From the NCBI GenBank assembly GCA_020161535.1, contig JAIUNW010000009.1:124001-188000 (forward strand): a stretch of DNA of 64,000 nt. Direction: 5' to 3'. This document shows, piece after piece, positions 24,875 to 35,500 of this stretch. The notes beneath the pieces are model-generated. The model worked only from the letters and a program-made list of their open reading frames with translations, made no database searches and was not told the DNA's origin. Positions within the stretch are counted from its first letter, which is position 1. The number at the start of each line of letters is the position of its first letter. Source of the stretch: Bacteroidota bacterium (lineage in GTDB: Bacteria > Bacteroidota > Bacteroidia > Chitinophagales > Chitinophagaceae). The position numbers were made by a program, and so were the translations under genes.

Positions 24875-26530
24875 TTAGTTGATGAAGTTGTCGGGGTTAT
24901 TGTCCCAGAAAACTTTTACGGTTGTAGTGGTTTTCTGTGAAACATTCGGGTTCAGGTTAGCCACCGCGGCCGGATAGAAGAAAGAACGAATAAAGGAACC
25001 TGCATTGGATGCGTCCAGCATCGGCTGCATATTGCTCGGCTTACCGGTACGACGATAGTTATTGAATGTTTCGATGCCATTGCCAAAGGCAGCCAGGTAG
25101 TATTCCTTCATCACGATATTCAGTTTCGCGTCGGCAGTAGTGGCAGCAGTGAGGCTGTTTGTTACTATATCGACATAATCATCTTGTGTATCCTGCGAAG
25201 GTGCAAATGCCTCGGGAACCGGTACACCCACCGCAGTGGCAAAACCGAATACCTTGGCGAATGATTTACGAATACCTGATTCAACCAGCGTATTTACGTT
25301 GCCAGTGGTGCCGAGGGTGAGGGCGGCTTCTGCTTTCAGGAATTCGGTAAACGACGACATCCAGATGGGGAATATGCCTGCACCACGACCATTCGCTACG
25401 GTTGCATCGGCCCGGTTCTTGCCCTGGTCGGCATCGAAAGCGCCGGCAGCAGGATACACGCCAAATACAGTACGCAGCAATCCATCGGGAGGGGAACCTT
25501 CGCCATTACCATGGTCACGACCCAGGTATGCTTTGCCCACCATGCAATGTGGCACACCGGCTGCATAGGGACTGTTCCGGAACAGGCAGGGAACGGTGAA
25601 CTGACGGTCTACAACGTTGGGCAGTGCGGCTACGATATCGAGCGACTGGCGATAGAGGTAAAACCGGATGCGGGGATCGATCATGCTTTTTTCAGCATAC
25701 AGCGACCACATCAGGTAAGTGCCCATGGTATTACCAGCGCCGGCACCTGTATAATCACTGGCAAATTTCGGATGACGGCTATCAGGCGATACAGCTCTTG
25801 TACCAAATTTGAAGGTAAAGTCTTCGGCTTCCGTATCAATAAGATCGTTCTCGGTAATCAGCGCGGCAATCTTGTCCTTGGCAGTGGCATCAACCAAACG
25901 AGTCGACATCAGGGCTTTGAGCTTGATGGTCTTGGCAGCAGTGGTCCACTTGGTTCTGTTACCTGCATAAAACAGGTCGTTGGCGGGTGCTTTTTTCGGC
26001 GCAGTGGCGAAGTCGGTGATGGCCTCATCCAGCAAAGCGATCGCTGTGGCATAGACGGTAGCCGCATCGTCGAGGGCCGGGGTGGTATTCTCCGCTCCCT
26101 TTAGTGCTTCCGAATAGGGGATATTACCAAAATAATCCACCAGGGTTATCAAGGTATATGCCTTCAGTGTTTTCGCAATACCAAGATGGGTGGTCAGACC
26201 TGCTTCTGTGGCAGGGCCAATCATGGCATCGGTGCTTTTAAACACAGCTGTATATGCTTTCGACCATTCATTGTCAAAACTCGAGGGGGTAAATGCATTG
26301 TAATAGGTGATACCGAACAGCGTTTCCTGCCGGGTCAACAGTGCGCCCTGATCGCTGGCATCGCTATAGAAGTCTTTGAAGCCAAGCTGCACATCATTCA
26401 GGTAAAGATCAGGATCTGCCGAAGAAAGGGAGGGATAGTTCGGGTTTTCCAGCAAACCATCATATTCCTTTACACAAGAACTGGCTGTGATCGCTATAAG
26501 TGCACCTATGATAAAATATTTCATTTTCAT
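24875..26530 (-). CDS. SusD/RagB-family lipoprotein, SusD-like_2 type (pair 2)
   Basis: This 551-aa surface lipoprotein has a signal ending in TASSC (Cys 19). It resembles the SusD-like_2 branch (often annotated nutrient-binding outer membrane lipoprotein) more than classical SusD. The N-terminus has VKEYDGLLENPNYPSLSSADPD. IAKTLKAYTLITLVDYFGNIPYSEALKG (about 117-144) is a family hallmark, as is FLKAEAALTLGTTG near 388. The C-terminal EYYLAAFGNGIETFNNYRRTGKPSNMQP fits too. It starts 17 nt after susC2. This family branch is often found without glycoside hydrolases, so the ligand may not be a glycan. That is an inference. Confidence 0.93.
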   Translation of the reverse strand: MKMKYFIIGALIAITASSCVKEYDGLLENPNYPSLSSADPDLYLNDVQLGFKDFYSDASDQGALLTRQETLFGITYYNAFTPSSFDNEWSKAYTAVFKSTDAMIGPATEAGLTTHLGIAKTLKAYTLITLVDYFGNIPYSEALKGAENTTPALDDAATVYATAIALLDEAITDFATAPKKAPANDLFYAGNRTKWTTAAKTIKLKALMSTRLVDATAKDKIAALITENDLIDTEAEDFTFKFGTRAVSPDSRHPKFASDYTGAGAGNTMGTYLMWSLYAEKSMIDPRIRFYLYRQSLDIVAALPNVVDRQFTVPCLFRNSPYAAGVPHCMVGKAYLGRDHGNGEGSPPDGLLRTVFGVYPAAGAFDADQGKNRADATVANGRGAGIFPIWMSSFTEFLKAEAALTLGTTGNVNTLVESGIRKSFAKVFGFATAVGVPVPEAFAPSQDTQDDYVDIVTNSLTAATTADAKLNIVMKEYYLAAFGNGIETFNNYRRTGKPSNMQPMLDASNAGSFIRSFFYPAAVANLNPNVSQKTTTTVKVFWDNNPDNFIN

Positions 26531-26547
26531 TGTTGCTGTTTTTTTGA

Positions 26548-29500
26548 TTAGAACGATACCCTTATACTCGCACCATACCTGCGGGATGAAGGTCCGGTGA
26601 TGAATTCAAAACCGCGACCATTGCCCAACAAGCTGCTGGTTTCTGGATCAAGGTGAATGTGCTTGGGGAAATTGGGTGCGTTATACCAAAGGTTTTGTCC
26701 GCTGAATGTGATAGACACAGCACCAAATGGTGTTTTATCCAACATCTGTGCGGGCAATGCATAAGAAAGCGAGGCTTCACGCAACCGCAATAAGGTTGCA
26801 TCGAAAATGTTCATTTCATTCACATAGAAACCCAGTGAGCTGAAGTAGAGGTTATTGGCACTCTGCATGATATCGTTGGGTGTTCCATCTTGTTTTACCG
26901 CATCTTTCCAATAAGTAGGAACAGCGCGATCAAACTCGGTATCTTTCGTTACACCGCGGGCCAGCAGGGCCGAGGCAGTTCCTGAATACAAGTCGCCACC
27001 TTTCGTGAAGTCCCACTGCATGCGGAAACTGAATTGCTTGTACGACAATGTACTGATACCAGTGAGTTTGTAATCGGGGTTGGGATCGCCAATAACTTTG
27101 ATGTCTGGATCGGTGAGCCAGTATCCATTACCGTCTACCACGCGTTTGCCAGATTTGTCATCGCGCGTAATAGCGCTTCCCATAATCACGCCCAACGGTT
27201 TGCCATTGATGGCGGCATTACCGAGGTTTGAGTAACCTGCATAAATAATATAATCTTCTGTCAGGTCTTTCACGCGGCTGCGGTAGGTGTTGAAGTTACC
27301 CTGCAATTGCCAGTTCCAGTTGCGATTGCGTACTACGGTATAACCCAAACCAAGTTCGATGCCTTTGTTGGTTACCGTACCCGCGTTCACCACGGTTTGG
27401 TCGTAACCGGTAGAAGGATCCAGTGACTTGTTCAGGATCTGGTCTTTGGTAGAGCGGTTGAACAGGGTGAGGTCGAGGGTCAGGCGGCGATTGATGAAGC
27501 TACCTTCGATACCTACTTCCAATTCACTCAACAGTTCAGGCCGAATATTGGGGTTCGGGCTGAAGTTGGGGATACCACCCGTGTTGATCACATTGCCGGA
27601 AGCATCCACAAAAGCGTTGGTTTTTGACTGCAGATATGGCCTTGTTTGATACGGGCTGGGGAAGTTGGCCGAGGTTGCATAACCAGCACGAATCTTCAGC
27701 ATATTGATAACATCGCTGTTCTTAAGCGCTTCGATGGCTGATGTTGGCAGGAAGGATACACTCACGCTGGGGTAAAACAATTTGCGGTTGTCTTTTTCCA
27801 GTGTAGAGAACCAGCTCTGACGTGCACCCAGGTTGAGGTACAAAGAATTTTTATACTCGAGGCTGGCTTCACCAAACAGACCGAATGATTTCACCGCGCG
27901 TTTGTAATCGAGGTCTGATCCGTTTTCACTCACAATATCGTGGGTTACGAAATTGCTGTGGTCGAACAGGCCGAACACCAACTGGTTGGAGCTGCGGGTA
28001 CCTGCCTGGCTATAATAGTTATCGATCGACATAGCGCCTACGGTTGTACGCAGGTTAAAGCTGCTCGAAAGCGATGTTTCGTAAGTCGCAAACAGGTTGT
28101 GGGTAAGGATGCGGCTGGTGCCGGCGATGGTACGATAGAAACCATTGATATAGGTTGCACCACCACTGGTACCGCCTTTGTTGATCTTGAGGGCCTGTGT
28201 TTCATCGTAGGTATCCAAACCGAATTTATAGGCGATGGATAAGCCTTTCATGATTTCGTAGGTAGCATTGATATTACCAAAGAAGCGGTGACTGGCTTGC
28301 TCGTTGATCGCGTTCTCGGCCGTCCACCGGGGGTTTTGCATACCATTGTCAGCACGATAATAAATGCTACCCTGGGTAACGGGGTTTTTATATGGCCAGC
28401 CCATCAGGTCGATCGACCGGGGGGTGTACATTAAGTCGCCATACACAGAACCGGTACCGGAGCTACTACCGCTCGAAGTACCAATTTGGGGCGTTTTGAA
28501 ATCAGTGGCTGCATAGTTGAAGGTGCCGCTCATGGTCAGTTTGTTGGTCAGTTTTGCGGTTCCACCCATGCTGAAGTTATTCTTACGGAGATAGTTGTTT
28601 GGCAGGAAGCCCTTATCATCCATATAGGTATAACTCATGTTGAACGTAGTATTGTTGCCGGAGGCCGACATACCCACGTTGGTTGTTTTAACCAAGCCGG
28701 TCCGGAAGAAATTCTCTACGCTGTTATAGGGCTTGTACGCATATTTCTTGCCTACATATTCAGGCAGTACAGCGTTTAATGCCGCTCTTGAATACGGGTG
28801 GTTAAACGAGTCGGGCGTTGCTTTGAAGGCGGCACCCCAGTTGGAGAAGGCCAGTGAAGGGGCCAGGTCAAAACCACCACCATATTTATCGGTATAATCG
28901 GGCAGGCCGGCCACTTTGTTTACGAACAAAGATTGTGACACGGTCACTTCCATTTTTTTGTTGGGTCGGCGGTTAGAACCGGTTTTGGTAGTAACCAGGA
29001 TTACCCCGTTACGGGCGTTTTCGCCATATAGTACCGATGCGCTCAAGCCTTTGAGTACGCTGATACTTTCAATATTGTTGGGGTCCAGGTCGAGAAAGCG
29101 GCTGCTGGTTTGGTTACCATAATCAAAACCGCTGTTTCCGTTGGGGTTGTTGGCGCCACCGTCGAATACCATGCCGTCAACAATGAACAAGGGCGTGGAG
29201 CTACCGGTAATGGTACTTACGGCACGCACCACGATATTGGTTTGGGCACCTGAAATACCGCTCGACTGCGAAATATTCACGCCTGGCGCTTTACCCTGTA
29301 AGAGGTGACCAACGTCGCCATCGGGGCGCAGTTCCAGGTCTTTTTTGTCGACCGTCGATACTGCATAACCCAGCGCTTTTTTCTCGCGTTTTACACCCAG
29401 GGCGGTTACCACCACTTCATTCAGTGCCTGGTTGCCGAGGGTGAGGCCGATATCGCCCAGTTGGGGCGAAGTGGCAACCACCTCGCGACGGTCATAGCCG

Positions 29501-29724
29501 ACGCTGGTAATAATGAGTTTAGCACCTGGTTTCACGGAAAGTTTGAAAACACCGTTGGCATCGGTAGACGTGCCGCGGCGGGAGCCGCTTTCATTGACGG
29601 AAGCACCGGAGATGGGTGTGCCTTTGTCGTCCAGCACTTTCCCGGTAACCTCAATGTTCTGGGCAATGCTCTGGCTAATCAGAAAGCACAACATACCCAA
29701 GACGAGAAAGAGTCTTTTTCTCAT
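26548..29724 (-). CDS. SusC/RagA-family TonB-linked outer-membrane transporter (pair 2)
   Basis: This is a 1058-aa TonB-dependent barrel. The true start is the ATG at 29724, where a signal peptide begins (MRKRLFLVLGMLCFLISQ, ending SIAQ). A longer frame to 29844 adds 40 residues that do not resemble a signal and would run into an inverted repeat. Domains: carboxypeptidase-regulatory-like (about 24-98), TonB-box region LNEVVVTALG (101-110), plug with SVLYGENARNGVILVTTKTG (about 225-245), then the barrel. The 25 nt before the ATG closely match those of susC3. The operon continues into susD2 (17-nt gap) and a small lipoprotein, and ends at terminator copy A. Confidence 0.95.
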   Translation of the reverse strand: MRKRLFLVLGMLCFLISQSIAQNIEVTGKVLDDKGTPISGASVNESGSRRGTSTDANGVFKLSVKPGAKLIITSVGYDRREVVATSPQLGDIGLTLGNQALNEVVVTALGVKREKKALGYAVSTVDKKDLELRPDGDVGHLLQGKAPGVNISQSSGISGAQTNIVVRAVSTITGSSTPLFIVDGMVFDGGANNPNGNSGFDYGNQTSSRFLDLDPNNIESISVLKGLSASVLYGENARNGVILVTTKTGSNRRPNKKMEVTVSQSLFVNKVAGLPDYTDKYGGGFDLAPSLAFSNWGAAFKATPDSFNHPYSRAALNAVLPEYVGKKYAYKPYNSVENFFRTGLVKTTNVGMSASGNNTTFNMSYTYMDDKGFLPNNYLRKNNFSMGGTAKLTNKLTMSGTFNYAATDFKTPQIGTSSGSSSGTGSVYGDLMYTPRSIDLMGWPYKNPVTQGSIYYRADNGMQNPRWTAENAINEQASHRFFGNINATYEIMKGLSIAYKFGLDTYDETQALKINKGGTSGGATYINGFYRTIAGTSRILTHNLFATYETSLSSSFNLRTTVGAMSIDNYYSQAGTRSSNQLVFGLFDHSNFVTHDIVSENGSDLDYKRAVKSFGLFGEASLEYKNSLYLNLGARQSWFSTLEKDNRKLFYPSVSVSFLPTSAIEALKNSDVINMLKIRAGYATSANFPSPYQTRPYLQSKTNAFVDASGNVINTGGIPNFSPNPNIRPELLSELEVGIEGSFINRRLTLDLTLFNRSTKDQILNKSLDPSTGYDQTVVNAGTVTNKGIELGLGYTVVRNRNWNWQLQGNFNTYRSRVKDLTEDYIIYAGYSNLGNAAINGKPLGVIMGSAITRDDKSGKRVVDGNGYWLTDPDIKVIGDPNPDYKLTGISTLSYKQFSFRMQWDFTKGGDLYSGTASALLARGVTKDTEFDRAVPTYWKDAVKQDGTPNDIMQSANNLYFSSLGFYVNEMNIFDATLLRLREASLSYALPAQMLDKTPFGAVSITFSGQNLWYNAPNFPKHIHLDPETSSLLGNGRGFEFITGPSSRRYGASIRVSF

Positions 29725-29801
29725 GCGTGTTAGTATTTGGTTTATTGAACAAAAAAGAAGAACGCCTCGTGGAAATAGATCCGAAATCCTGTTTGACAAG
29801 G

Positions 29802-29844
29802 TTGTTACATGAAAGTAGCCAGTAATGAAATTATCATGTAACAA
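29802..29844. promoter_or_regulatory. 11-bp inverted repeat upstream of susC2
   Basis: TTGTTACATGA (29802-29812) and TCATGTAACAA (29834-29844) are perfect inverted copies separated by 21 nt, 77-120 nt upstream of the susC2 ATG. TCATGTAA occurs again at 29875. It could be an operator for a dimeric regulator or a leader stem. Confidence 0.5.
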
Positions 29845-30013
29845 TATTTTAACAGCTTAATATATAAAAATCAATCATGTAATTATTACTGATTAACTGT
29901 TGCTTACCCTGCTAAAACGACTTGATAGCTATTCAATCCGGATGGATTTCAGTAATATTTACGGGTTTTGTGGTTAATATCTGCAAACCGTGTTGGCTGG
30001 CCTGGCGCCTGTA

Positions 30014-30069
30014 TAAAAAAACCCCGGCAAGAATACCGGGGACACTAGATGTACATGAGAAAAGAAAGA
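30014..30069 (-). terminator. Repeated terminator element, copy B (end of susCD operon 3)
   Basis: On the minus strand, the conserved segment is followed by the hairpin CCCCGG/CCGGGG and a T-run. It begins 6 nt after the stop of the 30076 gene. It is 44/49 identical to copy A. Differences fall mainly in the stem, where pairing is kept or improved. Confidence 0.8.
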
Positions 30070-30075
30070 GTTGTA

Positions 30076-30786
30076 TTATAGGCTATTATAATATTTAATC
30101 AGTTTAATTAGATCGGCCTCCTTTTTCAGGTTAAGTCGATTTGCTTTTAGGTAGGCTTCGATCTCCTTGTGTTTTTCGTGGAAACGGGTCAGAAAAAAAT
30201 CGCGGTCTTTTTTTACCCGAATCATCTGTCCATCCTGGTATAGAAACAAGGCCTCAGTTTCCTGGTAATTGCTTCTAACCGCACCCGACATTTGGTCTTT
30301 TGCTACTTCTACTTCTTTGTGGATGGCTTTGAGCAGCGGGCTAAAACCGTCGACCATCACCATATAGAACTGCGTATTCGGAAAATAGTCGGATGCTGCA
30401 TAACCGCTTCGAAAAACAACATACTTGTTACTATCGCCTGCCACCGGGTATTGAAACTCTTTGATAAATCCCGGCGCTGTTACCATGGCTGCGCCGGATG
30501 CGTCTTTAAAGTAAATGATCTGTTCTTCGAGATCGATACGGGCATCAACATTTGAAAATCCTTTTCCGGTCGACAATACCATGATCGAAGGCCGGTACAC
30601 CGAATCCCAAAAAGGATGGCCATCTATATTGGGGTGTTTATTCAGAAAAGGAAGGCCGCTGATGTCTGACACCGTTACCTGCGAAGGCCAGATACCGCCG
30701 CTATTGCTCGATATGCCGGCATTTGATCCCTGGCAATAGCTGGCAGAGCAATACCATAAACTTATCAGTAAGAACAGCGGCTTCAT
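30076..30786 (-). CDS. Secreted protein of unknown function in susCD operon 3
   Basis: I do not recognise this 236-aa protein. It begins with a signal peptide (MKPLFLLISLWYCSASYCQG), so it is exported; the cysteines near the cleavage site do not make a clear lipobox. The middle is probably beta-rich (IMVLSTGKGFSNVDARIDLEEQ, then IIYFKDASGAAMV and NTQFYMVMVDGFSPLLKAIHKE). The C-terminal 60 residues are highly charged and helical (DRDFFLTRFHEKHKEIEAYLK). It lies 62 nt after susD3 and just before terminator copy B, so it is probably the last gene of the susC3-susD3 operon. Function unknown. Confidence 0.75.
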   Translation of the reverse strand: MKPLFLLISLWYCSASYCQGSNAGISSNSGGIWPSQVTVSDISGLPFLNKHPNIDGHPFWDSVYRPSIMVLSTGKGFSNVDARIDLEEQIIYFKDASGAAMVTAPGFIKEFQYPVAGDSNKYVVFRSGYAASDYFPNTQFYMVMVDGFSPLLKAIHKEVEVAKDQMSGAVRSNYQETEALFLYQDGQMIRVKKDRDFFLTRFHEKHKEIEAYLKANRLNLKKEADLIKLIKYYNSL

Positions 30787-30848
30787 CTATTGTTGGTAAG
30801 AGGAACAAAACCTGCACCTGCTGGTACAGGTTTTGTTGAATAGTAAAA

Positions 30849-32555
30849 TCAATAATTGGGGTTCACGACTACAGCGCTACCTGCACCGGGCGGATTCAAT
30901 TCAATTTCATCGCCTGGTACATCCCAATAATCCATAAAGTTGTAACTGATGGTTGCGTTGGTATACACAATGGTTTTGTAAATCAATGTAGCACCATAGC
31001 GACCACCTCCATTTTGCGTAGAATAGGTCCAGCCCCAACGGCGAGCATCATAATAGGATAGTCCACGGAAAGCGAGTGCTGCATATCGCTCCATCGTCAG
31101 TTCAGTCAGTGCGGCCGACAAGGTCAAGGTGGGCGACAGCGCAGCAACGCCTGCATGTTGGTAATTGCGGATTTTGTCGATCAACGCTAGTCCCGCAGGA
31201 ATGCTGCCCGATCTAATGGAGGCTTCAGCCAACATCAGCTCATTTTCTTCGTAGGTTGGTCCGATATAAATTTCCAGTTCACCTGCTTCACGTGTTCCGA
31301 GAATAGCGACACCATTTACCGTGTCGGTAATTCCATCGCGCAAAGACCACCTGGTACTATTCGTATTTGCGTCGCCATAAAATGTGCCATTTTTGGTGGT
31401 GAAATTCTGCAAACGCTTGTCGCCGGCTTTATACATCTGCACCAGGCGTTCACTTACTTTATAGGTGGTGGTCTGGTTGCTACGGGCCAGCATACCTGCT
31501 ACTGATCCGCCGCTGGCTGAGAAGAACGAATTGGATTCTGAAGTGCGGCCGGTGAAAACATAATCACCTTCCTGTAAACCTTTACTGCAATAGTTTGCAA
31601 CAGCCGTCCAGTCGGCTGCAGTCATTACGCCAATCGTTGCTTTTGTAATGGCGGCGTTCGGGTTGCCATTAACAAAAGGCGCCAGTTTATTAAAGAGTAT
31701 ATTCCTTGCCAACATGGTGTTGATGCTTCTGATCCACATCTCCGAACTGGGGGCTTTACCCAAACCCACCTGGTTTTGCTGCGGAATCAGTTTTGCAATC
31801 ACGGCTGCATACCCGCTTTCGTCGTTGATAGACTGCAATGTTGTCAAAGCCAGTTGAAGATACTTATTGGACTCATCAATGATTTGCGATTGTAACACAA
31901 ATACATTCGACGAAGAATCTGGTGAGTTGTTGATAAGGCCAGCATAATACAAAGTGCCTATCTGCGCGTATGCATATCCTTTCCACCAATAACACCAGGC
32001 TTTCACAGTAGCGGCACGGTCGGCTGCCAGTGACAACCCTTCCAGGTACTTCAACGTATTGTTACATTCCCGGTTCATGGCATACATGTTCAGCCACTCA
32101 TAATAAAGTGCATTGTTTCCGTTAACGGTTGAACCGCTGTTATTAAATCCCCTGATAATGGACAAAGCCTGGGGTGCCGAGTTCTCAAATACGGTTGATG
32201 CGTCGTTCGGATCTGCCTGGAACTTATCGGGAACGCCCAACGTGGTTGTTTGGTTGTTGGATCCCTGACCACCACCGATAACATCACCCATCAGTTCGTG
32301 ATAGCCCCAGGGCAGTGAGAAATAAGAATCACCCAGCCAGCCATCACCATAGTTAAATCCATTCCAGTATATGCCCCCTTTTGCAAAAGAGGTGATACCA
32401 TCTTCATCTACGATAATGGTTCCGGGTGTTGGTTGGTTGGGGTTATTAACGTCCAGTTGCTTTTTACAACCGGCTATGAAGAGCAAGGCGCTCGACAGCA
32501 GAATAAAATCCCGCCAATTATTGAAGACGCTTAGTTTATTGATTATTTTCTTCAT
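30849..32555 (-). CDS. SusD/RagB-family nutrient-binding lipoprotein (pair 3)
   Basis: The 568-aa protein has an N-terminal lipoprotein signal ending LFIAGC (Cys 29; the preceding residues are unusually long and polar for a signal, and a later start is possible). The SusD core is clear: WCYWWKGYAYAQIGTLYYAG near 190 and the C-terminal block GPTYEENELMLAEASIRSGSIPAGLALIDKIRNYQHAGV near 435-475, followed by LTELTMERYAALAFRGLSYYDARRWGW. It starts 25 nt after susC3. The ligand is unknown. Confidence 0.93.
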   Translation of the reverse strand: MKKIINKLSVFNNWRDFILLSSALLFIAGCKKQLDVNNPNQPTPGTIIVDEDGITSFAKGGIYWNGFNYGDGWLGDSYFSLPWGYHELMGDVIGGGQGSNNQTTTLGVPDKFQADPNDASTVFENSAPQALSIIRGFNNSGSTVNGNNALYYEWLNMYAMNRECNNTLKYLEGLSLAADRAATVKAWCYWWKGYAYAQIGTLYYAGLINNSPDSSSNVFVLQSQIIDESNKYLQLALTTLQSINDESGYAAVIAKLIPQQNQVGLGKAPSSEMWIRSINTMLARNILFNKLAPFVNGNPNAAITKATIGVMTAADWTAVANYCSKGLQEGDYVFTGRTSESNSFFSASGGSVAGMLARSNQTTTYKVSERLVQMYKAGDKRLQNFTTKNGTFYGDANTNSTRWSLRDGITDTVNGVAILGTREAGELEIYIGPTYEENELMLAEASIRSGSIPAGLALIDKIRNYQHAGVAALSPTLTLSAALTELTMERYAALAFRGLSYYDARRWGWTYSTQNGGGRYGATLIYKTIVYTNATISYNFMDYWDVPGDEIELNPPGAGSAVVVNPNY

Positions 32556-32580
32556 GTTTCTTCAGTTTTGGAGTGACGAA

Positions 32581-35500
32581 TTAAAAACCAAGGTTCAGGG
32601 TTAACTGGTATGATTTCATGTTGGGAATGGAACTGTGATCAATACCACGGTCAAAGGCAGAGTTAGCCTGGCCTGAGCTGATCTCAGGATCCATACCGTC
32701 ATATTTGGTAATGGTAAACAGGTTCCGTCCGCTCAACACCACCTGGCATTTTTTCAACCAGTCCTTGTTGGTCACCCGTGCAAAATCAAATCCAAACGAA
32801 ATATTACGCAAGCGGGCAAAAGAGGCGTCTTTGTAGAAGTAGTCTTTGGTTACGTTGTTACCAACACCACGAGGTGTTGATCCCAGTGCATAATACGCAG
32901 AAGCGTAGTACGCTGACCAGGCACCGGTTTCGCCGTTGATGGTAATTGGTTTTTGGAAATCACCACTGATACCATCACGGTACATCCATTCGTTGGTTTG
33001 GTTGTACAAGTGTGTACCATTTATCCAGTCGAGCTGGAAGCCAAAGCTAATCATGCCTTTGTAGGTGAAGCTGTTGATAAATGAACTGTTCAAACGTGGG
33101 TTGGGGTCGCCCAGTGAAGTTGCTTCATCAGAGAAATAAATCGCCTTGGTTGTTTTGTTCACCACACGACCTTCAACAATCTCGTATTTGCTTTGGTCGG
33201 CCGGATCAATAAACGGCGTTTTACCATCGCCACGCATTTCATTCACGCTGGTCAGTGACTTATAACCATATATCTCACCAATCTTTCTGCCGGCTTCCAG
33301 CACAAGTCCGGAGCTACCCGCAGCAGTAATCAGCGGAATAGAACCACCTACTACATTGTCGATGATAGAAGTTTGGTGACCGAAGTTGGCCGTGAAATCC
33401 CAGGTGAAGTTTCTGTTGTTCACTACGGGAATATTAATAGCCAGTTGCCAACCGTTTGAATGCAATTCGATCGCATTGTTCTTAATAGAAGTGATACCGG
33501 TAGAGGGTGCTTCACGAACAGTGAAGATGGCATTGTCTGTATGGCGCTTCCAGTAAGTAGCCGACACCGTAACATACTTAAACCAATCGCCTTTTCCAAG
33601 GTTCACCCGCAGATCTGTACCGAACTCGGTTTCCTGCGATACTTCCACCGCCAGGTCAGGGTTTTTAGCGGGTGTGGAACTATTGGTTTGGCTGGTATAG
33701 GCCAGCTCATTGCCCGTTGGTTGCAAATTCAGCGCACGGTAGCGATCGAATGGACCAGGCTGTATACCTGCTTTACCATAAGCGGCGCGAATTTTAAAGG
33801 CTGGTACGCGGTCTTTGATGCCATCCCAGAAACCCAACGATTCGAAGTTGAAGTAACCGTTAAAGTGAGGGAAGGTAAAGGGTTTTGAACCGGCACCGAA
33901 AGCCGATGAGTAGTCGGTTCTTACACCGGCAGTGATACCACCATACATACCCACATCAATTTTCTGGTCGAGCAGGTATCCATAGGTCACAAAGGGTTCT
34001 ACATAGTCGAGCGCAACGTGTTGCGACTGCGTAGAAGTAAGGTTGTATGGCGGATTGAGCGACAATGTTCCGCCCCAGGTATCCAATTCTTTGTACAGGT
34101 TCTTTCTGTAGTCATAACCAACCAAAGTAGTTGTTTGAATAGGCAGTTTCAGGTGAAAATCTTTTTCAAAATCTGTTCTGATAGTGGCCGTACCCAAAAA
34201 GTTCTGTCGTGTGTTATTGTATTGCCAGTTGTCAACCTCACCAGTTTCATCGGGACCATACCAGCTTGCCCAACTGCCCTGATCAATGGTATTGGCATTA
34301 AGGCTCTGGTTGTAAATGGTCCAGATATCGTTTTCGTTTTTGTAAGACACACCGTAGCGGGCGTTCAAGGTTACAAAACGATTCAAACGATAGTTGGCTT
34401 CGATATTTTGGATAACGTCATAGCGCTTGCTGTCGCCCTTTGTATACTCCAGGCGGTAGTAGGGGTTGAATGCATTCACACTCGCAAAACTGGCGCGCTG
34501 GTAGGAAGCATAGTGGCCGCCGGTAATGGTGTCTTCCAGGCTGAAGAAAGGAGACGTGTTCAAGAAGCCATACACACCACCTACGTCGGCGTTGGAATTA
34601 CCATTGCCGAAATAAGCGCCACCGGGCGCACCCAAACGAGGATGCATGGTATTCTGGGTATAGGCCAGGTTGGTTACCGAGCGAATGGTGAAGTTTTTAA
34701 AGACTTCAAAACCCAGGTTCAAGGTTACATTGGTTTTATTGAGGTAACCATTGTTTTTCAACATCGGTGAATTGGTATGGTTATTCGAAACGGCGAAGTT
34801 GAAATCTGATTTATCGCCGCCACCACTGATGCTAAGCGTATTGTTGATGGAAGAGCCGCCAGTGAACACTTCTTTGAAATGATTGTGGTATTGCAACGCA
34901 CCAACATAGGGCTTATCATAATTATTACGGGGATCCAGGATACCATAACGCGTATAGTTGTCCGTAACACCCGGAATGCCCGAAAGTCCGGAGATATTCG
35001 AACCGTAGGTATAAGACAAGGAGTTAGAGCCCAACACGATTCCCAGATCAGGATCTACCTTGATCGGGTCGCCTGCCTGGTAGCCCAGTCCTGAATTGCT
35101 ACCCGCATTTACGATATTACCAGCCGCATCGGTGAGGTAGGCGTGTTTGTCGGCTTTCTTGAAGTTACCCGCATTGATAAAGGTATTGTACGAATAGCTG
35201 CTGGAAAAGTTGATGGCCAGTCGTCCTTTTACACCTTTTTTGCTGAAGATCTGGATTACACCGTTGGCACCCTGTGCACCATATAAAGATGCAGAGGCCG
35301 CACCCTGTACCACTTCCACTCTTTCTACCTGCGATAAATCGATGGTACCAATAGAAGTAAAGGGTATTTCCACGCCATCGAGCATCACCAGCGGACGCGT
35401 ACCGTTTTGCACGGTATTGATACCACGTAACACGATATTCACCTGGTCGCCCGGGTTACCGGAAACAGTAGAAATTTGTGCACCGGCAATTTTACCAACC

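Larger units (their letters stand above)
29725..30075. other. 351-bp intergenic region upstream of susC2
   Basis: No gene is seen. It holds the susC2 leader, an 11-bp inverted repeat (29802-29844), a further TCATGTAA half-site at 29875-29882, and the terminator of the third susCD operon (30014-30069). No exact TAnnTTTG element is evident for susC2, so a non-housekeeping promoter is possible. Confidence 0.6.

Noticed and set aside
29725..29844. N-terminal 40-residue extension of susC2
   Set aside because: It contains no signal peptide and reads through the inverted repeat. The ATG at 29724 starts a proper signal peptide.
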